Assembly: GCA_008933995.1 (NCBI GenBank)
Contig: WARS01000065.1
Coordinates: forward strand, 930,001-994,000
DNA length: 64,000 nt
Origin: Datnioides undecimradiatus
Taxonomy: Eukaryota > Chordata > Actinopteri > Lobotiformes > Datnioididae
Reading direction: 5' to 3'
Part shown: piece after piece, positions 25,153-37,032 of the stretch
Layout: each line of letters begins with the position of its first letter
How positions within the stretch are numbered: the stretch's first letter is position 1
Translations under genes and position numbers: made by a program
The notes under the pieces: model-generated
Told to the model about the DNA's origin: nothing
The model's database searches: none
Seen by the model: the letters and a program-made list of their open reading frames with translations, nothing else

Positions 25153-25158
<6 letters not shown>

Positions 25159-25198
<40 letters not shown>

Positions 25199-25213
25199 AC
25201 ACACACACACACA
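25159..25213. repeat. (AC)n microsatellite
   Basis: About 27 units with one CT interruption. Confidence 0.95.
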
Positions 25214-27096
25214 GTGAGTCAGTGTTCCTTCGATCTACATGCACAGGTTGACAGATATCAGTCATTAAGCTGTGCACCGGCAGACACACACACAGCTTCA
25301 AGCCCACTCACATACACACGCATTTAGTCATTCTCCAAACCCCCACACACAGATGTACTATTGCAGTGTTCCCATACAAACGCACATATAGCCCAACTCA
25401 ACACATCCCCTTCCCACACCCACACATACACCCCCCCCTCCCTCCCCCTGTGGTGTGTGTGTTACAGTGTGTCTGTCATCCTGCCGCTGTGTGTGGGCCC
25501 CACATCAAACCAGCTGCCTAACCAATAAAGGCTAGCGTTAGCCACCAGGCTCAGACCGGCTAGCATGCATCACTCACTGAGGGTGTGTGAGTCTGTGTGT
25601 GCTCCATCCTCCACAGCCACCCACGGCGCTGCTGCTGCTGCTGCTAACACCTCTGGCTGACTCTGAGACTTTATGGGGAGATGAGTGTTTCTTTCTCACT
25701 CTCTCTTTCCCTGAACGTCACACTCATTTTAAACTTCTCTTTATTTGCTCTCCCTCTCACTCCCTCTGCCTCCTTCTTTATTCAGCACTAAACTTTTTTC
25801 ATCTTCCATTTGTTTACTTTTTAAAATTCATCATTGTCTCTTTCTGTGTTTTTCTCTCTCCCATAACTTTCTAATTACAACTCAGTCTGTCACTCTGCCG
25901 CTCTCGTAATGACTCCCAGCCACAAACTTCACACCTCACATGAAAGAACAATTCGCACACACAAGCCGGGCACAGCAAAACCTTTTGTACCTTTGAGTTC
26001 ACACGTACCCACAGCTACACAGCACATTTCCTTATCCCCCCTCCGCTTTTCATGAAATTGAAGAATTTATGTATTTAACTGCTTCTTGAGTCTCAAAGGT
26101 TCCTATTTCTGATTGACCTTGTCCTTCCTTTTGAGGCTACAACAGAGTTTCAATTTACATGTAACCATCTAACACACACCAATATGGCACTATGATATAT
26201 ATATATGTCAAAGGTGTTAGTTGTAATTCAAGATTGCAGCCGATCTTTGAATCCTGCTTTTGAAAATGTTCCTACTGATCCACGTATTAATGTAACTTTT
26301 CATCGTACCTTCATTGGCCCTGTGAATGTTGTGCTTAGTGCTGGTGTCCCACTGACAAAATAGTGCCTTCATCCACATGTATCATATCTCACCCCTCTCA
26401 GTGACGATGGGCCTTTCATTAGGTGACGTGTCTTGCATAGTGACCTGTCTTGAATGTGTGAGTAGTGCTCAGTCACAAAGTACAAGCAGGAGCGTCACAA
26501 CCCTAGCTGAGCCTGCATTCCTCAGTGTGAACTGATGTGGTTTCACCCCCCTTATTCTTCACGCTCACCTGTCGACCTCACTTGCTCCCTCTAACCTTCT
26601 CACCACATTTCCCAATTAACCCTGAAAGAAGCAGCCTTCAACAACCTTCCTTCAAAGAACATCTCCGCTGCGTGCATTCATTTATATCTGGTATAGTTAT
26701 TTTCCTCCCTAAACTTCTAGTGTGAGCAGTTAGTCAGCTGTTCAGCCAGATTATGTAAACCACTTTACTTTGGAGGTAAAATCATAATATTATAAACCAA
26801 AGAGTCAGGAATAGCAGACATAAGCCTTCATTTCAAAGGAAACTCTATGTGCTCAAAGCTTTACCAGGTGAGGTAGCTTTGATGTCTGCAAGTTGGACTG
26901 TGAAGCGCCATGGATGTTGCAGGTGACAGTTTTAGAAATCATTTTACTGCTCACCTGTGGTCTGTGCTCAAAATGATTTGATCATCAAAACTTGTGTTTC
27001 TTTCCTTGCATGACTTATGAGTTGACGTTCTGAGTACAGTGTTTATTTTACAACAAAAATGAGGACGTTGTTTAAAATGTTTTTTTTCTTTGACAG

Positions 27097-27422
27097 TCCA
27101 CCATGCAGCCTACACACCCTGCCTTGTCTTCAGGTTGAGAAAGAAGGCACACAGGCACTTAAGCTCAGTTGTAGAATCACCTTGCCATGAGGCAACAGTG
27201 CAGCTTTCACTGAAGTCAGGGTGGTTTTGTTGTACCACATTAACAATAGACACAAGTGATGTTAGTTACATAGCACAGCTCATTGAAAACCAGTGGTTCT
27301 TTCTTTCTGCTATGCCAGATTCATGTCCAAATGTGACTGCAGAGTATAACACACTTACACAAAGACCTACAGCTTTACACCGTGCTAATGCTGAATTCAT
27401 TCATATTTATAGGTTTGAATGA
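27097..27422 (+). CDS. Possible exon: open frame behind a strong acceptor
   Basis: A pyrimidine tract (TTTTTTTTCTTTGACAG) ends at 27096. From there one frame stays open for 108 codons to a TGA stop at 27420-27422, beginning HHAAYTPCLVFRLRKKAH and ending HIYRFE. The composition is balanced and not low-complexity, unlike most long frames here. There is no clear donor (TTCAG|GTTGAG at about 27133 is weak), no nearby AATAAA signal and no recognised domain. It could be a terminal exon, a pseudoexon, or chance. Confidence 0.15.
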
Positions 27423-27698
27423 GGCTGAATGATCCTGTATCAAAGGGTTCTGTTGGATTCTGTCGAGGCTAACAGAGCCCATCACATTACATAATTCTAA
27501 TGATTTCCCTCTTACAGCTCTCACTGGCTTACTTGGAATTACTTTCTGTACATTCGAGTCATTTTTATAGTGCACTGATTGATTCAGGGCTGGTTTGGGA
27601 TCAGTTTTTGAGTTATGTGAGGCAGACAACAGGTCTCTTTTTATCTCTCTTCTTTTCCCATCTTTCACTGAAGGGCATGCTGACCTGTTATGCCTTTA

Positions 27699-27731
27699 GT
27701 GTGTGCGTGTGTGTGTGTGTGCGCGCGCACG
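27699..27731. repeat. Alternating GT/GC tract, Z-DNA-prone
   Basis: GTGTGCGTGTGTGTGTGTGT runs into GCGCGCGCAC. Strictly alternating purine-pyrimidine DNA with GC steps is the classic left-handed (Z) DNA former. Confidence 0.85.
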
Positions 27732-28024
27732 GCCGTGCTTGTGTCTGAGGTTGTCTGCCCACATGTGCACATGATCTGCTGGTGAGAGTGGTGTGTGTAC
27801 AGGGGAGGTAATCTTTTTAATTCTATACAGTGTTTGAAGTTTTCCTTTGGTCGGCTCCAAACTTTAACATCAAACGCTCAGGTCACTCACCCTCCCTTCA
27901 TCTCAGCGTCTTCCTCCTCCCATCGCCCCCCACCTGCCGTCTCTCTCCCTTTCTGTGAGACTAGAGCAAAGGAGTGTCCCCCAGATAAAGCGGGGGCAAG
28001 TGAGATTAGACATAGTGACGCCCC

Positions 28025-28049
28025 TACACACACACACACACACACACCA
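28025..28049. repeat. (CA)n microsatellite
   Basis: About 12 CA units. Confidence 0.9.
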
Positions 28050-28405
28050 CAGAGAGACCAATGGGCACAGCCAAGTAACAGTGTGCAATGAGATGAGACA
28101 ATGACTTTGTGGAGCTGTATGCACCCAAAACAATGTGTGTGAGAGCAGCTGGTACAGCCAGTTGTTTCATCATCACTCTGTAACCATGTTTGACACACGG
28201 GGCTATTTTTACCCCACAGTCCGACCCACAACCTGCTAGATGAGTCATGACTTACTACGAGCCAAACGCACACTCACTCGCACACACACATGCACACACA
28301 AACTGAGGGTTTCCACTGAGATGCACGTGGTGGTGAGAAAGTCTCACACCGTTGTCCACTGCCTAAGTAACAAAGTTATATGTTGTTCCCTGTTGCTATG
28401 TTGTA

Positions 28406-28432
28406 TGCGCGCGTGTGTGTGTGTGTGTGTCT
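28406..28432. repeat. (GC)(GT)n tract
   Basis: GCGCGC precedes about ten GT units, again Z-DNA-prone. Confidence 0.9.
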
Positions 28433-29170
28433 GTGTCATGAGCCTCTCAGAAAGACGCTGAACAGCTGCATGTGGTTTGTGTTTGTGTATCTGACAGCAG
28501 CTGGCCCCTCTCGCTCTCTCTCTCCTGTCTGGACTCATGGTGAGCCCTCCTCCTCGTTCGCCAGCTATCAAAGCACTGACCAAATGATGAACACACACGC
28601 ACACACAATGCCACATTCACTACACATACTACTTCTTTTGTGTCTTGGTCTAAGAGGAGCCAGATGCGAAATAGCCTGTGCACATGCTTGTGTTCTCCAG
28701 ACTGTTGTGTGAGTGAGTGTGTGAGTGTGTGTGTTCCTGTCTCTTTATGGATTTTATGAGGTTTACTTTGTTCCTGTGTGTTTCTCTAACTGTACGCATA
28801 TTCCTGTGCGGGTGTGTGCGCACGTGTGTGCTGTGCGTCTCCTGGTTACGGGACTCGTTTTGCCTAAAAATCCAGTTTGTTGTTTTTGGGTTTTTTTTGG
28901 TGTGCTGACTCAGCTGATCTGGAGAATTTAATAGGGTGTGTGTTGTAGATCCGGCAGCGTTTAATAGGGTCTGTGTGCTTTCTGGGGTCTGATTCACAGA
29001 CCAGTCTGCCAACAAGTCTCTGAACATAGTGTGTGTGTGTGTGTTTGTGTACTGTGATACCATTTTGTACTGTTTTAACACAATTTATGTGTATTATATG
29101 TGTTGGCAGAAAGATTCTAGAAAAGTATTTACTGTATGTGGTCTTGTTCTATAGGCTGATGACTGGATTG

Positions 29171-29171
<1 letters not shown>

Positions 29172-29210
<39 letters not shown>

Positions 29211-29219
29211 GTGTGTGTT
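29172..29219. repeat. (GT)n microsatellite
   Basis: About 18 GT units, a TAG interruption, then four more. Confidence 0.95.
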
Positions 29220-29355
29220 AGTTAGTGTGTGTGCAATAATGTATTGACCTTGTCTCTCATTGCCAGTTCCCAGAAGGTTGATGAATAAATAAAGGCGTGA
29301 CTCCTCCCCAATGAGCCTGTGTCTACTGCTACCAAGACAGAATGACACCACACAT

Positions 29356-29404
<49 letters not shown>
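29356..29404. repeat. (CA)24 microsatellite
   Basis: A long pure CA run, about 140 bp after an oppositely oriented GT run. The pair forms a potential long inverted repeat. Confidence 0.95.
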
Positions 29405-29406
<2 letters not shown>

Positions 29407-31009
29407 GCTATCTCCCACTCTGTTTGCAGCACTATATTTGCACAGTGAAACAATGTTGGTTCCCTGTGATACTCTGACCTAGAATTTCTACCTTTTCTGT
29501 GCCTCTGCATTTATCTACATTTCTAGGTGTGTGTGTGTGTGTCTGTCTGTGTGTCCCCACACTGGGCCGCTGATGGCCCCTTTGGTTGGAGCTTGTTTTG
29601 TATTTCATAACTCAGGATTTGTTGGTTATGCACAAAAAGCAGGGCTGTGAGAGGCGTACGCCCAAATGAAAGTCAGGATTTAGAAAAAGAAGTTTGATGG
29701 CTGACTGTGCACACCTGAATGGAAACTCCGACCCATTGGGATGAACATTTAGGAGATGGCAGAAAGTGAAGACGCCAATGATGGCGATGAATTGAAGTCA
29801 CTTGTGAGTGGCATCCTTATACGTCAGTGACGCACTCTCAATTTTGCTTCATATCACACGTTACATAAGGTCAGCTTTGGCACGAGCAAACACAGCTGGT
29901 TTGGAGGTTTATGATGGTGAGCCATAAGTATTCCATAAATACCTTCTCAGCTGTAGAAGAAAGTAAGAAAACGCAAATCTCTAATCAAATCCTGGTGTTT
30001 TCCATCTGCGCTGTCTCATTGCCATCCCTTCCCTCACCCACTGGAGTCCTGGACTATGTGCTACTGGTCAGCTGTGGAGTACACTTCTGTAAATCACCAC
30101 AGGACAGTGATTTATAAAGGGAACATTTCCTGTGTTGTGTTTTTACTTTTTAGTTTTTACTGAAGTCTGAAACATCATCCCATCCCAGTTAGAATTTTGA
30201 AATTAAAAACATTTGCATATTCATATATTTTGGATTTGTGATGGAGGAATAGGTGTTCCCATCCATGTGCTTTTATACACTCACATACACACAAAACACA
30301 CACACACACACAAACCCACACAAACCCACAGTAGTGCGGTGGGAGTGGTCAGTAAGATAAAGTGCCAAACCACTTCTAAAGGTCATGAGGGTTAGAGCTC
30401 TGTGGGGCCAAGGGGTCAAGCCAGATAGTCAGGCCTCTGCACGTGCCCAAAAGCAGGTGTCCTAGCAACCAGGTCAGGCAGACGGAGGTGAAGTTTAGAG
30501 ATGCAGGCTGGAAGGAGTAAATGTAAGCAGGAAGAAACCCGCTGAATCTCTCACAAGCACAAATTTAGATCCATTATGCAACATATGCTCCGGCATATTG
30601 AACACAGTTGTGGGATTTTCCTTCTCAGTGTGATTTAGTGCTTTTGCGTCATTTGGTCGTCTCCACCCAATGAATTTCATTGCATTCCATCCTGTAATTA
30701 GGACAACAAAAAGCATAATTTGCAGAACAACATCACCCACTGTATAGTCATATAATCACGTGACATGCCATGGTGCAAAAAAAACGGACTAAATGTGGCC
30801 GAAACCGTCCCTGAAATGTTCTTTATGTGTGTCTTTTGAGGAGCTAATTTTAATTTTTACTGCCGTTCTCACTGTGTGAAGTCACACTATTTATCTGCAC
30901 AGTTGCTCCCTTGTGCGCTCAAACAACTCTTTGTGTTCGTGTAATCTTACTCATAGAAAGTCCGGTCATTGACAGGTCATGTTTTGCCTGTGTCTGCATT
31001 ATTTCACTG

Positions 31010-31260
31010 TCAGGACCTGAGTAGAGACGCTGCCACAGCTCTCATTAAGACCACTATAACTCATAATAATGGCTGTCATGAACCCAAGTGAGCTATGGCC
31101 TTATTAGGAGGCATAAATCACAAGGTGCTGGGTTACTCTTGTCTCTTATTGTATTTATAACCCCGATTCATAGCCCGTAATTAGATCATATACATCCCAA
31201 CAAAATTACTTTTTTAAAATTTATCTTCTTGAACGTATCTGCGGCTTTACTGTCACATGC
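31010..31260. promoter_or_regulatory. Candidate conserved element with a CArG box
   Basis: A repeat-free block with a perfect serum-response-factor CArG box, CCTTATTAGG, at 31099-31108. Several A/T-rich homeodomain-like cores follow, such as GTAATTAGATC near 31180. CArG boxes control muscle and immediate-early genes, so the element could be an SRF-responsive enhancer. Only the motif is seen. Conservation and activity are inference. Confidence 0.33.
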
Positions 31261-33480
31261 ATTACATGAAAATGAAACATTTACAATGACTCTTCCCCTA
31301 GGATGATAGCGCTCGACAGTTATAAGAACTGTTTAAGTGCTTTATATATTTCAGGTGTTCCTGGATTTTTAGCCATCTCTGCTTTAAATGTGCATTTTTC
31401 TGTGACACGTTATTTTTCCCTGGGAAACTTACACATGGTCTTTGTAAGCGTACGTTTCTTTTCTAATTTAAAGACGACGCGACCACATGTAGCACGTAGC
31501 AAGTGGAGAACTTTGATGTGGGCTTACAGGTTTAAGGTCACTGTGATTTAAGTAAGCAATAAATTCCTTCATGCCCCGTCTATGTCCTTCTCAGACACAT
31601 ACACATATAGTGACTCGTCCCTTTTGAGGTCAGGGTTGCAGACATCAAAGCCCAGCAAACAGCCAAGTCAGTAGCCAATTTTCAGACATGCACTTTACTC
31701 CACAGATGTGCTGGCAGTTCTGCGCGGCCACGTCATGTTTGAGTCATTTTTTATGCAAAAGTCACCTCAGCAGTGTCGCCAGGACCTGATGGCTTTGCTG
31801 TAACACAGCTATGGGCCTCAATAACAAAAAGCCTGCAGCACAAATAAGGTTATATACACTCCTTAGAGGGTGATAGTGCATGCACACCTTGTTCTGCCAA
31901 GACAACTCTTTCTTGTGCGCTGAGAAATTAAATTAGTGAAATAAACAATAAGAAAATCACAAAGAAGCCAGTTTGAAATTGCACAGCAGGTGCTGTTCTC
32001 TTGCAGTGATAGAAAGGACAGGCTTTAAAAATGACTTCAAGTGATGTTTATGAATTTTGGTTACAGTGCACATTGCCCCATCAAGTTTTGATATTTCATT
32101 TCCTGTCCAGACCAGGGTTTAAATTGTTCAAATCACACAGGATGCAAAAGCTCTCCTCTCCCTCTTCTGCATACACACTGATATATTGTCTCGTCCATAT
32201 TTTCTTTACTGATTAGTTAAACAGTAGAATTTGGGAATAGTCGCACACAAATATACCTCACCCAGACAAACAGACCTGCACAACAGACGTGGAACATTGT
32301 AAAGGGTAAATTCAGTAGGAACGGTGCAGGATGAAGACAGAGAGGAAACTTATTCCAAGACATCGTGACGATGGGCGATTAAAGAGACAGAGCAGATTGG
32401 AGAGGAGACAGAGAGAAAAGGTGAAAAAGAGATGAGAGCATATGGATGGGGGAGGGAGAGAGGAGGAAGAGAGAGAACTAATTAAAGAAAGTAGAGTTTT
32501 AGTTGGGTGTTGATTCCGGGAGGAGTAATGGTCCCAGGTGTGTGAGATGAGGGGAAACAGAGGAGATGAGGGAAGGGGAAGGAAACTAGGTCCCCATACA
32601 CCATATGTTCTCCATCTTCGCCTCTTTCTTCTCGTCTCTTTCATTCCCTTTCATTTCAGGCTTTGCCGTGGCTCACCGAGAAAAGCTGATCTTGGATTGC
32701 TTTTCTTTTCCTTACACATCTCCCTCACCGTTCTGTCAGCTATCGTGGCGCAGGTTAAGTAAGGTGACAGTGGGATCGAGTGGGCGGCGGTGTGGAGACC
32801 GAGTGATTGTGTGGCTGTTTGCATATGCTTTTGTGTGTATTTCAGAAAGGCTCAATGGCTTCCATGATTTGTCCTCACAATCTAAGGTGTGTTATTGGGG
32901 ATTTCTACTAGCTGCTCCCTCTGTAGATATGGATTTGAGTATTTGTCTTGCACAGTCTGTTTTTTTTATTTATTGTTTAACTTTGTTTACATTACTCATT
33001 GCTTGAAAGCAGATTTCTCTGTGTGTTCAGACTGCACCTTTGCCAAAGTGCAGCAGGTTTTGTCAGTTTAAGTTTTATTCAGGTGCCACTTTGCATGTTG
33101 TTCTTTGTCCTACAGATTTGTGAGTGCAGTGCACGTCCACGTATACAAGTGTTTCATTCCTTGACCACAGTGCAGGAGCAGACCATGAGTTTAAACTGAC
33201 ATGTCATCTAAAAATAGCAGCTAAACTCGCTCACCCTTCCCTCAATGCAGCCCCACTCTGGCCGGATAACCACCCCCCTCATCACAGTTCTCTCCACCCC
33301 ATCATGAAATGCAAGCTGCTCCCACTGTACATTCCACGCAGAGGAATGAGCCAACTCCCCTGCAAATTAAAGAGCAGGGGGCTAGTTATTGTTTTCTGCC
33401 AAACAAAGGCAGCTAGCAAACAGGAGTGGAGCAGCTTCCAACCGGTGGTTAGTTGGGCTTACCGGCTGGGGGCCTGGAGG
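31261..33480. other. Non-coding stretch with one weak exon candidate
   Basis: Mostly AT-rich DNA with a long purine-rich run at 32.33-32.58 kb. The only splice-flanked segment is 32660-32753, entered separately. Nothing else gene-like is visible. Confidence 0.45.
32660..32753 (+). other. Weak candidate exon, 94 bp
   Basis: The acceptor is good (CCCTTTCATTTCAG ending at 32659). The donor is weak (CAG|GTTAAG, no G at +5). Two frames are open across it. One reads CRGSPRKADLGLLFFSLHIS, then a hydrophobic stretch ending in AIVAQ, like a signal or membrane segment. The other reads GFAVAHREKLILDCFSFPYT and so on. If inserted after the exon at 4831-5035 it would shift phase. Most likely it is a cryptic site in an intron. 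Confidence 0.18.
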
Positions 33481-33505
33481 AGAGCTGCTGCTGCTGTGTC
33501 ACCAG

Positions 33506-33556
33506 GTTGGAGTGCCTCAAGGCTCAGTCCTGGGGCCCTTCTTTGGTCTCTTTTTT
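33506..33556 (+). mobile_element. LINE reverse-transcriptase relic (GVPQGSVLGP motif)
   Basis: One frame reads VGVPQGSVLGPFFGLFF. GVPQGSVLGPLLF is the signature of a conserved reverse-transcriptase block in non-LTR retrotransposons, so this is a short remnant of a LINE. Flanking sequence on both sides does not continue a recognisable polymerase and is interrupted, and TG-rich DNA follows within about 30 bp. The clade cannot be settled from 17 residues. Vertebrate L2, CR1 and Rex-type elements all carry the motif. The copy is a dead fragment. Confidence 0.7.
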
Positions 33557-35912
33557 CCTGTCTGTTGTGACTGTGTTCATGTGTGTCTGTATGTGTGCCC
33601 ATGTGTGGGCCCTCAGGCTGTTGTCAGGCAGATCACGGGAGCTGTTGTGAGTTAGCCCAGCTGTCTGTGTCTACCTACATGCCTCTGTTCCCTAAAGAAG
33701 GAGAAAGAAAAGAGGAGAAGGAAAGGAGGGAGACTGGGGATGGGAGGAGGGGGGTACCAACTGAGGGATGGAGTGAGCGCATTCCTCGACGTGCACAAAA
33801 CATGTCCGCAGGGGGAACTGCAAGCCCAGCAAGATTCACAGACTTCCAACTTCTTAAAACAAGACTCCCCTCTCCTCCCACTCCCCATCCTCATCCTCCT
33901 TCTTTCCCTCCCTCCTCTCTCCGAGGCCCTGGAGTGGTTTAAGCAAAGGGATAATCTGTGGAGGAATTCCAAAAGGCAGGAATCCAGGGATTATCCAAGG
34001 ATGAAAATGCTAGATGATGGAATATTTATGGGTTTACCTGAAATGATTGCTTGGGTTTTAGGCTTTGGGGTTTGAAATTGTGACAGCATGACCAATTTCA
34101 GCTCACAAATAAAGTAATAAAAATTAACTTGACAACAAAACATCAACTGAAAAGGATGTTCTGGCTCCTCTCTGGGGGTTTACATAAAGACAGTGGATGC
34201 CCAAAGCTAATTGTAATAAATAAATAAATAAAGTCCAACCTGATCAACAATGGCATATTCTTTCTATAATGAAACAGCAATCAGCATGCTACTTTATACC
34301 TTTAGGACTTCTCAGGCATCTGTGGACCAATCTGTCGCCTTAATACATCTTAAGTTTTTAAAATAAGTCTCCATGTTGTGATGATCATTATTGATGCTCA
34401 CATCAAAAATCAGTAAATTAATTGAAAAGAATCCTTAGTTGTTGCCTAAATCAAGCCAAACTCTGAATAAAGGTGAACACAAAAAAGCACCAACTATACT
34501 GGTATGTTGTAGTTAAACCGTGAGGGTGTTTGTCCAGTGTAAGCTGAGGAGAAAAGAGATACAGAGCTTGAGGACAAAACCCCCCCCACAGAATCAAAGT
34601 CATAAATTTATGAGACAAAAACTAGAATATACTCTGAGATTGTTAAGTCACATATTAGGCCTGCAGTTCAGAGCTCGGAGCTAAGGACCTCTTGTTCCTG
34701 GGCCTGGGCAGGTGTAAATTAATTTTGCAATAGGACTTGGGACTAGAGTTGAACAAAAAAAGTAAGTGCTGATTAACAGCTGATTGCACGTCCTTCATGA
34801 CATGCTCACGATGTCTGTTGACTGACGGATTGGGTCTCATATGCCACTGGCATTAAACTTTTTGTTACGATGAACTAACGCTTTTTTCAGTTGTATCCAT
34901 TTACTACTGCATCATTCAATCCCTCTGGACTTCACATGACCCTCTGTATATGGCACAAAAAACCCTGCGGTGTTCCATATGTGGCTGCAATAAATATAGG
35001 CTGGCAGCAGCATGCTGTTTAAAATGCTGTTACACTATCTGTGCATGACTGTGTTATTGTAAACAAGCTGCATCTTTGGGGCTTAGCTCCTCCTGTCCTA
35101 CTTAACTGGTCGATAAACAGGCTTTAGCTTTAATTATAGTGATGTCTGATATTGCACCTTCTTACATCATGCTGGTATCTTGTTTATGTGTTTTGTCTGG
35201 CCGTGTGTTATTTGTGCATGTCCGTCACGATTTCTCCGAGCGTGTGTACGTGTGTGTGTTTTGGATGTCTAAGGATATAATGATGGTGGGTGTATGTCTT
35301 GTCTGGTAGCTGTAATCACTATCACTCTGTGTGGTTGGTCAGTTCATTGGGTTCTGTTTGTCTTATGTGTGTGTGTGTGTCTATTTTCATGTGTTCAAGG
35401 AGAATTACATCAGATTGTTTAATTTAATGTTTAACTGCCGCTGCATACTTTTCTGCCATGTTGTCTTTATAGATGATTGATATTTAGCCTACTGTGTTTC
35501 TCTCTGAGCGTGTGCCAGGTGTGTCATCAAGGTCACTCATTTAAAGAAAGCATCCTTTTCCAAATTTGTTGCTCTGGGATAATTGTTCAGACTGTTAAGG
35601 ATTAAAACTGTGGTTTACAATAATTTTGTGACCTCTTCCAAGCTGCGTGGTTCAGTCCCTTGGTCGCACTTGGTCCACCCCTGGGTGGGGAACCATTGGA
35701 CTAAACTACTGAACTGTATATAAAGCAGCTAAAACGAGCCACATGCTTTTGACCAAGTCTTGAGCGTGCATGTAATACAATAGATGTAGCTGGCTCTTGA
35801 CTAAAGCACAGCACAGCGCCTTAAAATATGTTGCCACCGTGCCACCAGTGCCACTGATAAATGTGTGTAAGTGTGTGTGATCTTTTACATCTGTGGTGTG
35901 CTTGCTTTTCAG
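33557..35912. other. Non-coding stretch
   Basis: A purine-rich block (33.69-33.77 kb) and CT-rich run (33.87-33.93 kb) are followed by AT-rich DNA with an (ATAA)n run near 34213-34233. The text at about 35640-35705 (GTGGGGAACCATTGGACTA) resembles a phrase seen in dispersed fish repeats, but no boundaries can be drawn. No exon is seen. Confidence 0.45.
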
Positions 35913-35979
35913 GTGCAGCCCATGTCAGGCCCACCCAGTTACAGTCAGCACACACCCAGAGTGTGTTCAGCAGTGGCAG
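35913..35979 (+). CDS. Candidate small coding exon, 67 bp
   Basis: The acceptor has a pyrimidine tract (CTTGCTTTTCAG) ending at 35912 and the donor is an ideal CAG|GTAAGG. All three frames are open. In the frame continuing from the ATG at 5033-5035 it encodes VQPMSGPPSYSQHTPRVCSA plus VA and one leftover base. This is rich in Pro, Ser and Gln, like the disordered N-terminus of many nuclear or signalling proteins. It is followed directly by a (TG)n tract. The assignment rests on splice signals and frame only. It may instead be a UTR exon or a chance match. Confidence 0.38.
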
Positions 35980-35995
35980 GTAAGGGGAACAAGCA

Positions 35996-36033
35996 TGTGT
36001 GTGTGTGTGTGTGGTGTGTGTGTGTGTGTGTGT
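35996..36033. repeat. (TG)n microsatellite just after a candidate donor
   Basis: TG units with one GG interruption start about 16 bp downstream of the donor at 35980. TG runs next to 5' splice sites can influence exon inclusion, as shown for other vertebrate genes. Confidence 0.9.
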
Positions 36034-36625
36034 TTCTACCCTAATAGATTATCGATGCACTGCTGGGTTGGTTGGCTACAGCAGACAGTGGAAATGGGCC
36101 TGGACTCCCATGAGGAAACAAGATACTTCTAATACACACACAGACAAACACACACACACACACTCACAGCTAGCACACGTAGCTACAAACACAATGTGCA
36201 CAATGTGACTTCATAGAAAGAAAGCTCTCATGCACAGGACTTTAAAGCACATTTTGCACACTCACACACACACACACTTATGTACAATTAGACACACCAC
36301 GCACCTGCTGGGTCTTTAGAGAAAGCTGAGCTCCATTCTGTCTGTATCTGAAGATGAAAGGAGGAGAGGAGGAGAGGCAGGCAGGAGGGACAGGAGGAGG
36401 AGGAGGAGGGATTAGAGGAAGAGGAGGTGGAGGAGGAGAGTGAGGGAGACAGGCAGAGAGGTAGAAGACAAAGAAAGAGCAGATAAAGAGGAAGGAGCGG
36501 GGATAAAGTGTGATAGCCAACTCTGCACGCTCCCACCTCTCCTCTCTTCCTCTCTCCCACTCTCCTTTGTGAACAGATGGGTGGAGGTATCAGATTGTGA
36601 TGAAAGCCAAAGCAAAAAAAAGAGG

Positions 36626-36682
36626 GACAGACAGACAGAGACTGACAGACAGACAGAGACTGACAGACAGTCAGACAGTCAG
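36626..36682. repeat. ACAG tandem with an 18-bp higher-order unit
   Basis: ACAGACAGACAGAGACTG occurs twice in tandem, followed by ACAGTC units. Confidence 0.85.
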
Positions 36683-36825
36683 CCACATACATATGGTACA
36701 CTCCAGCAGTCACACATGGCTACACACAGACATACTTTCACTCAACAATGAAATACTTCACATGTCTTGTTGCTCTTTGTGTCCTCGTTCTCCCCTATTA
36801 TCATATTTATAGATGGTATGATATG

Positions 36826-36830
<5 letters not shown>

Positions 36831-36862
<32 letters not shown>
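36831..36862. repeat. (GT)16 microsatellite
   Basis: Uninterrupted GT units. Confidence 0.95.
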
Positions 36863-36865
<3 letters not shown>

Positions 36866-37009
36866 GTGTATAGTGGTGATCATGGACTGGTCAGGTCAGA
36901 CAGGTTTTACAATCTGATTCCCACAGTGAAGGCTCTTTGCATGCACACTGCAACAGAACTGAAGTGAGACCCGTGGATGTTTTCTTCCTGGACAGAGAGA
37001 CAGAAACCG

Positions 37010-37032
37010 AGGGAGGGAGGGAGGGAGGGAGA
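37010..37032. repeat. (GGGA)n tetranucleotide
   Basis: About five GGGA units. Four or more G-triplets in a row give G-quadruplex potential. Confidence 0.85.

Larger units (their letters stand above)
24901..31005. other. Microsatellite-rich non-coding stretch
   Basis: The stretch is dominated by CA/TG tracts and CT-rich runs (24.9-25.1 and 25.6-25.9 kb). Two points deserve notice. A strong acceptor-like site at 27096 opens a 109-codon frame. Paired CRE-like sites lie at 29821-29834. An isolated RFX-like half site (CCTAGCAACC) is at 30461. No complete exon is supported. Confidence 0.45.

Noticed and set aside
26434-26446. Partial match to the miR-153 5' end (TTGCATAGT)
   Set aside because: Only nine bases match and the rest of the mature sequence and any hairpin are absent.
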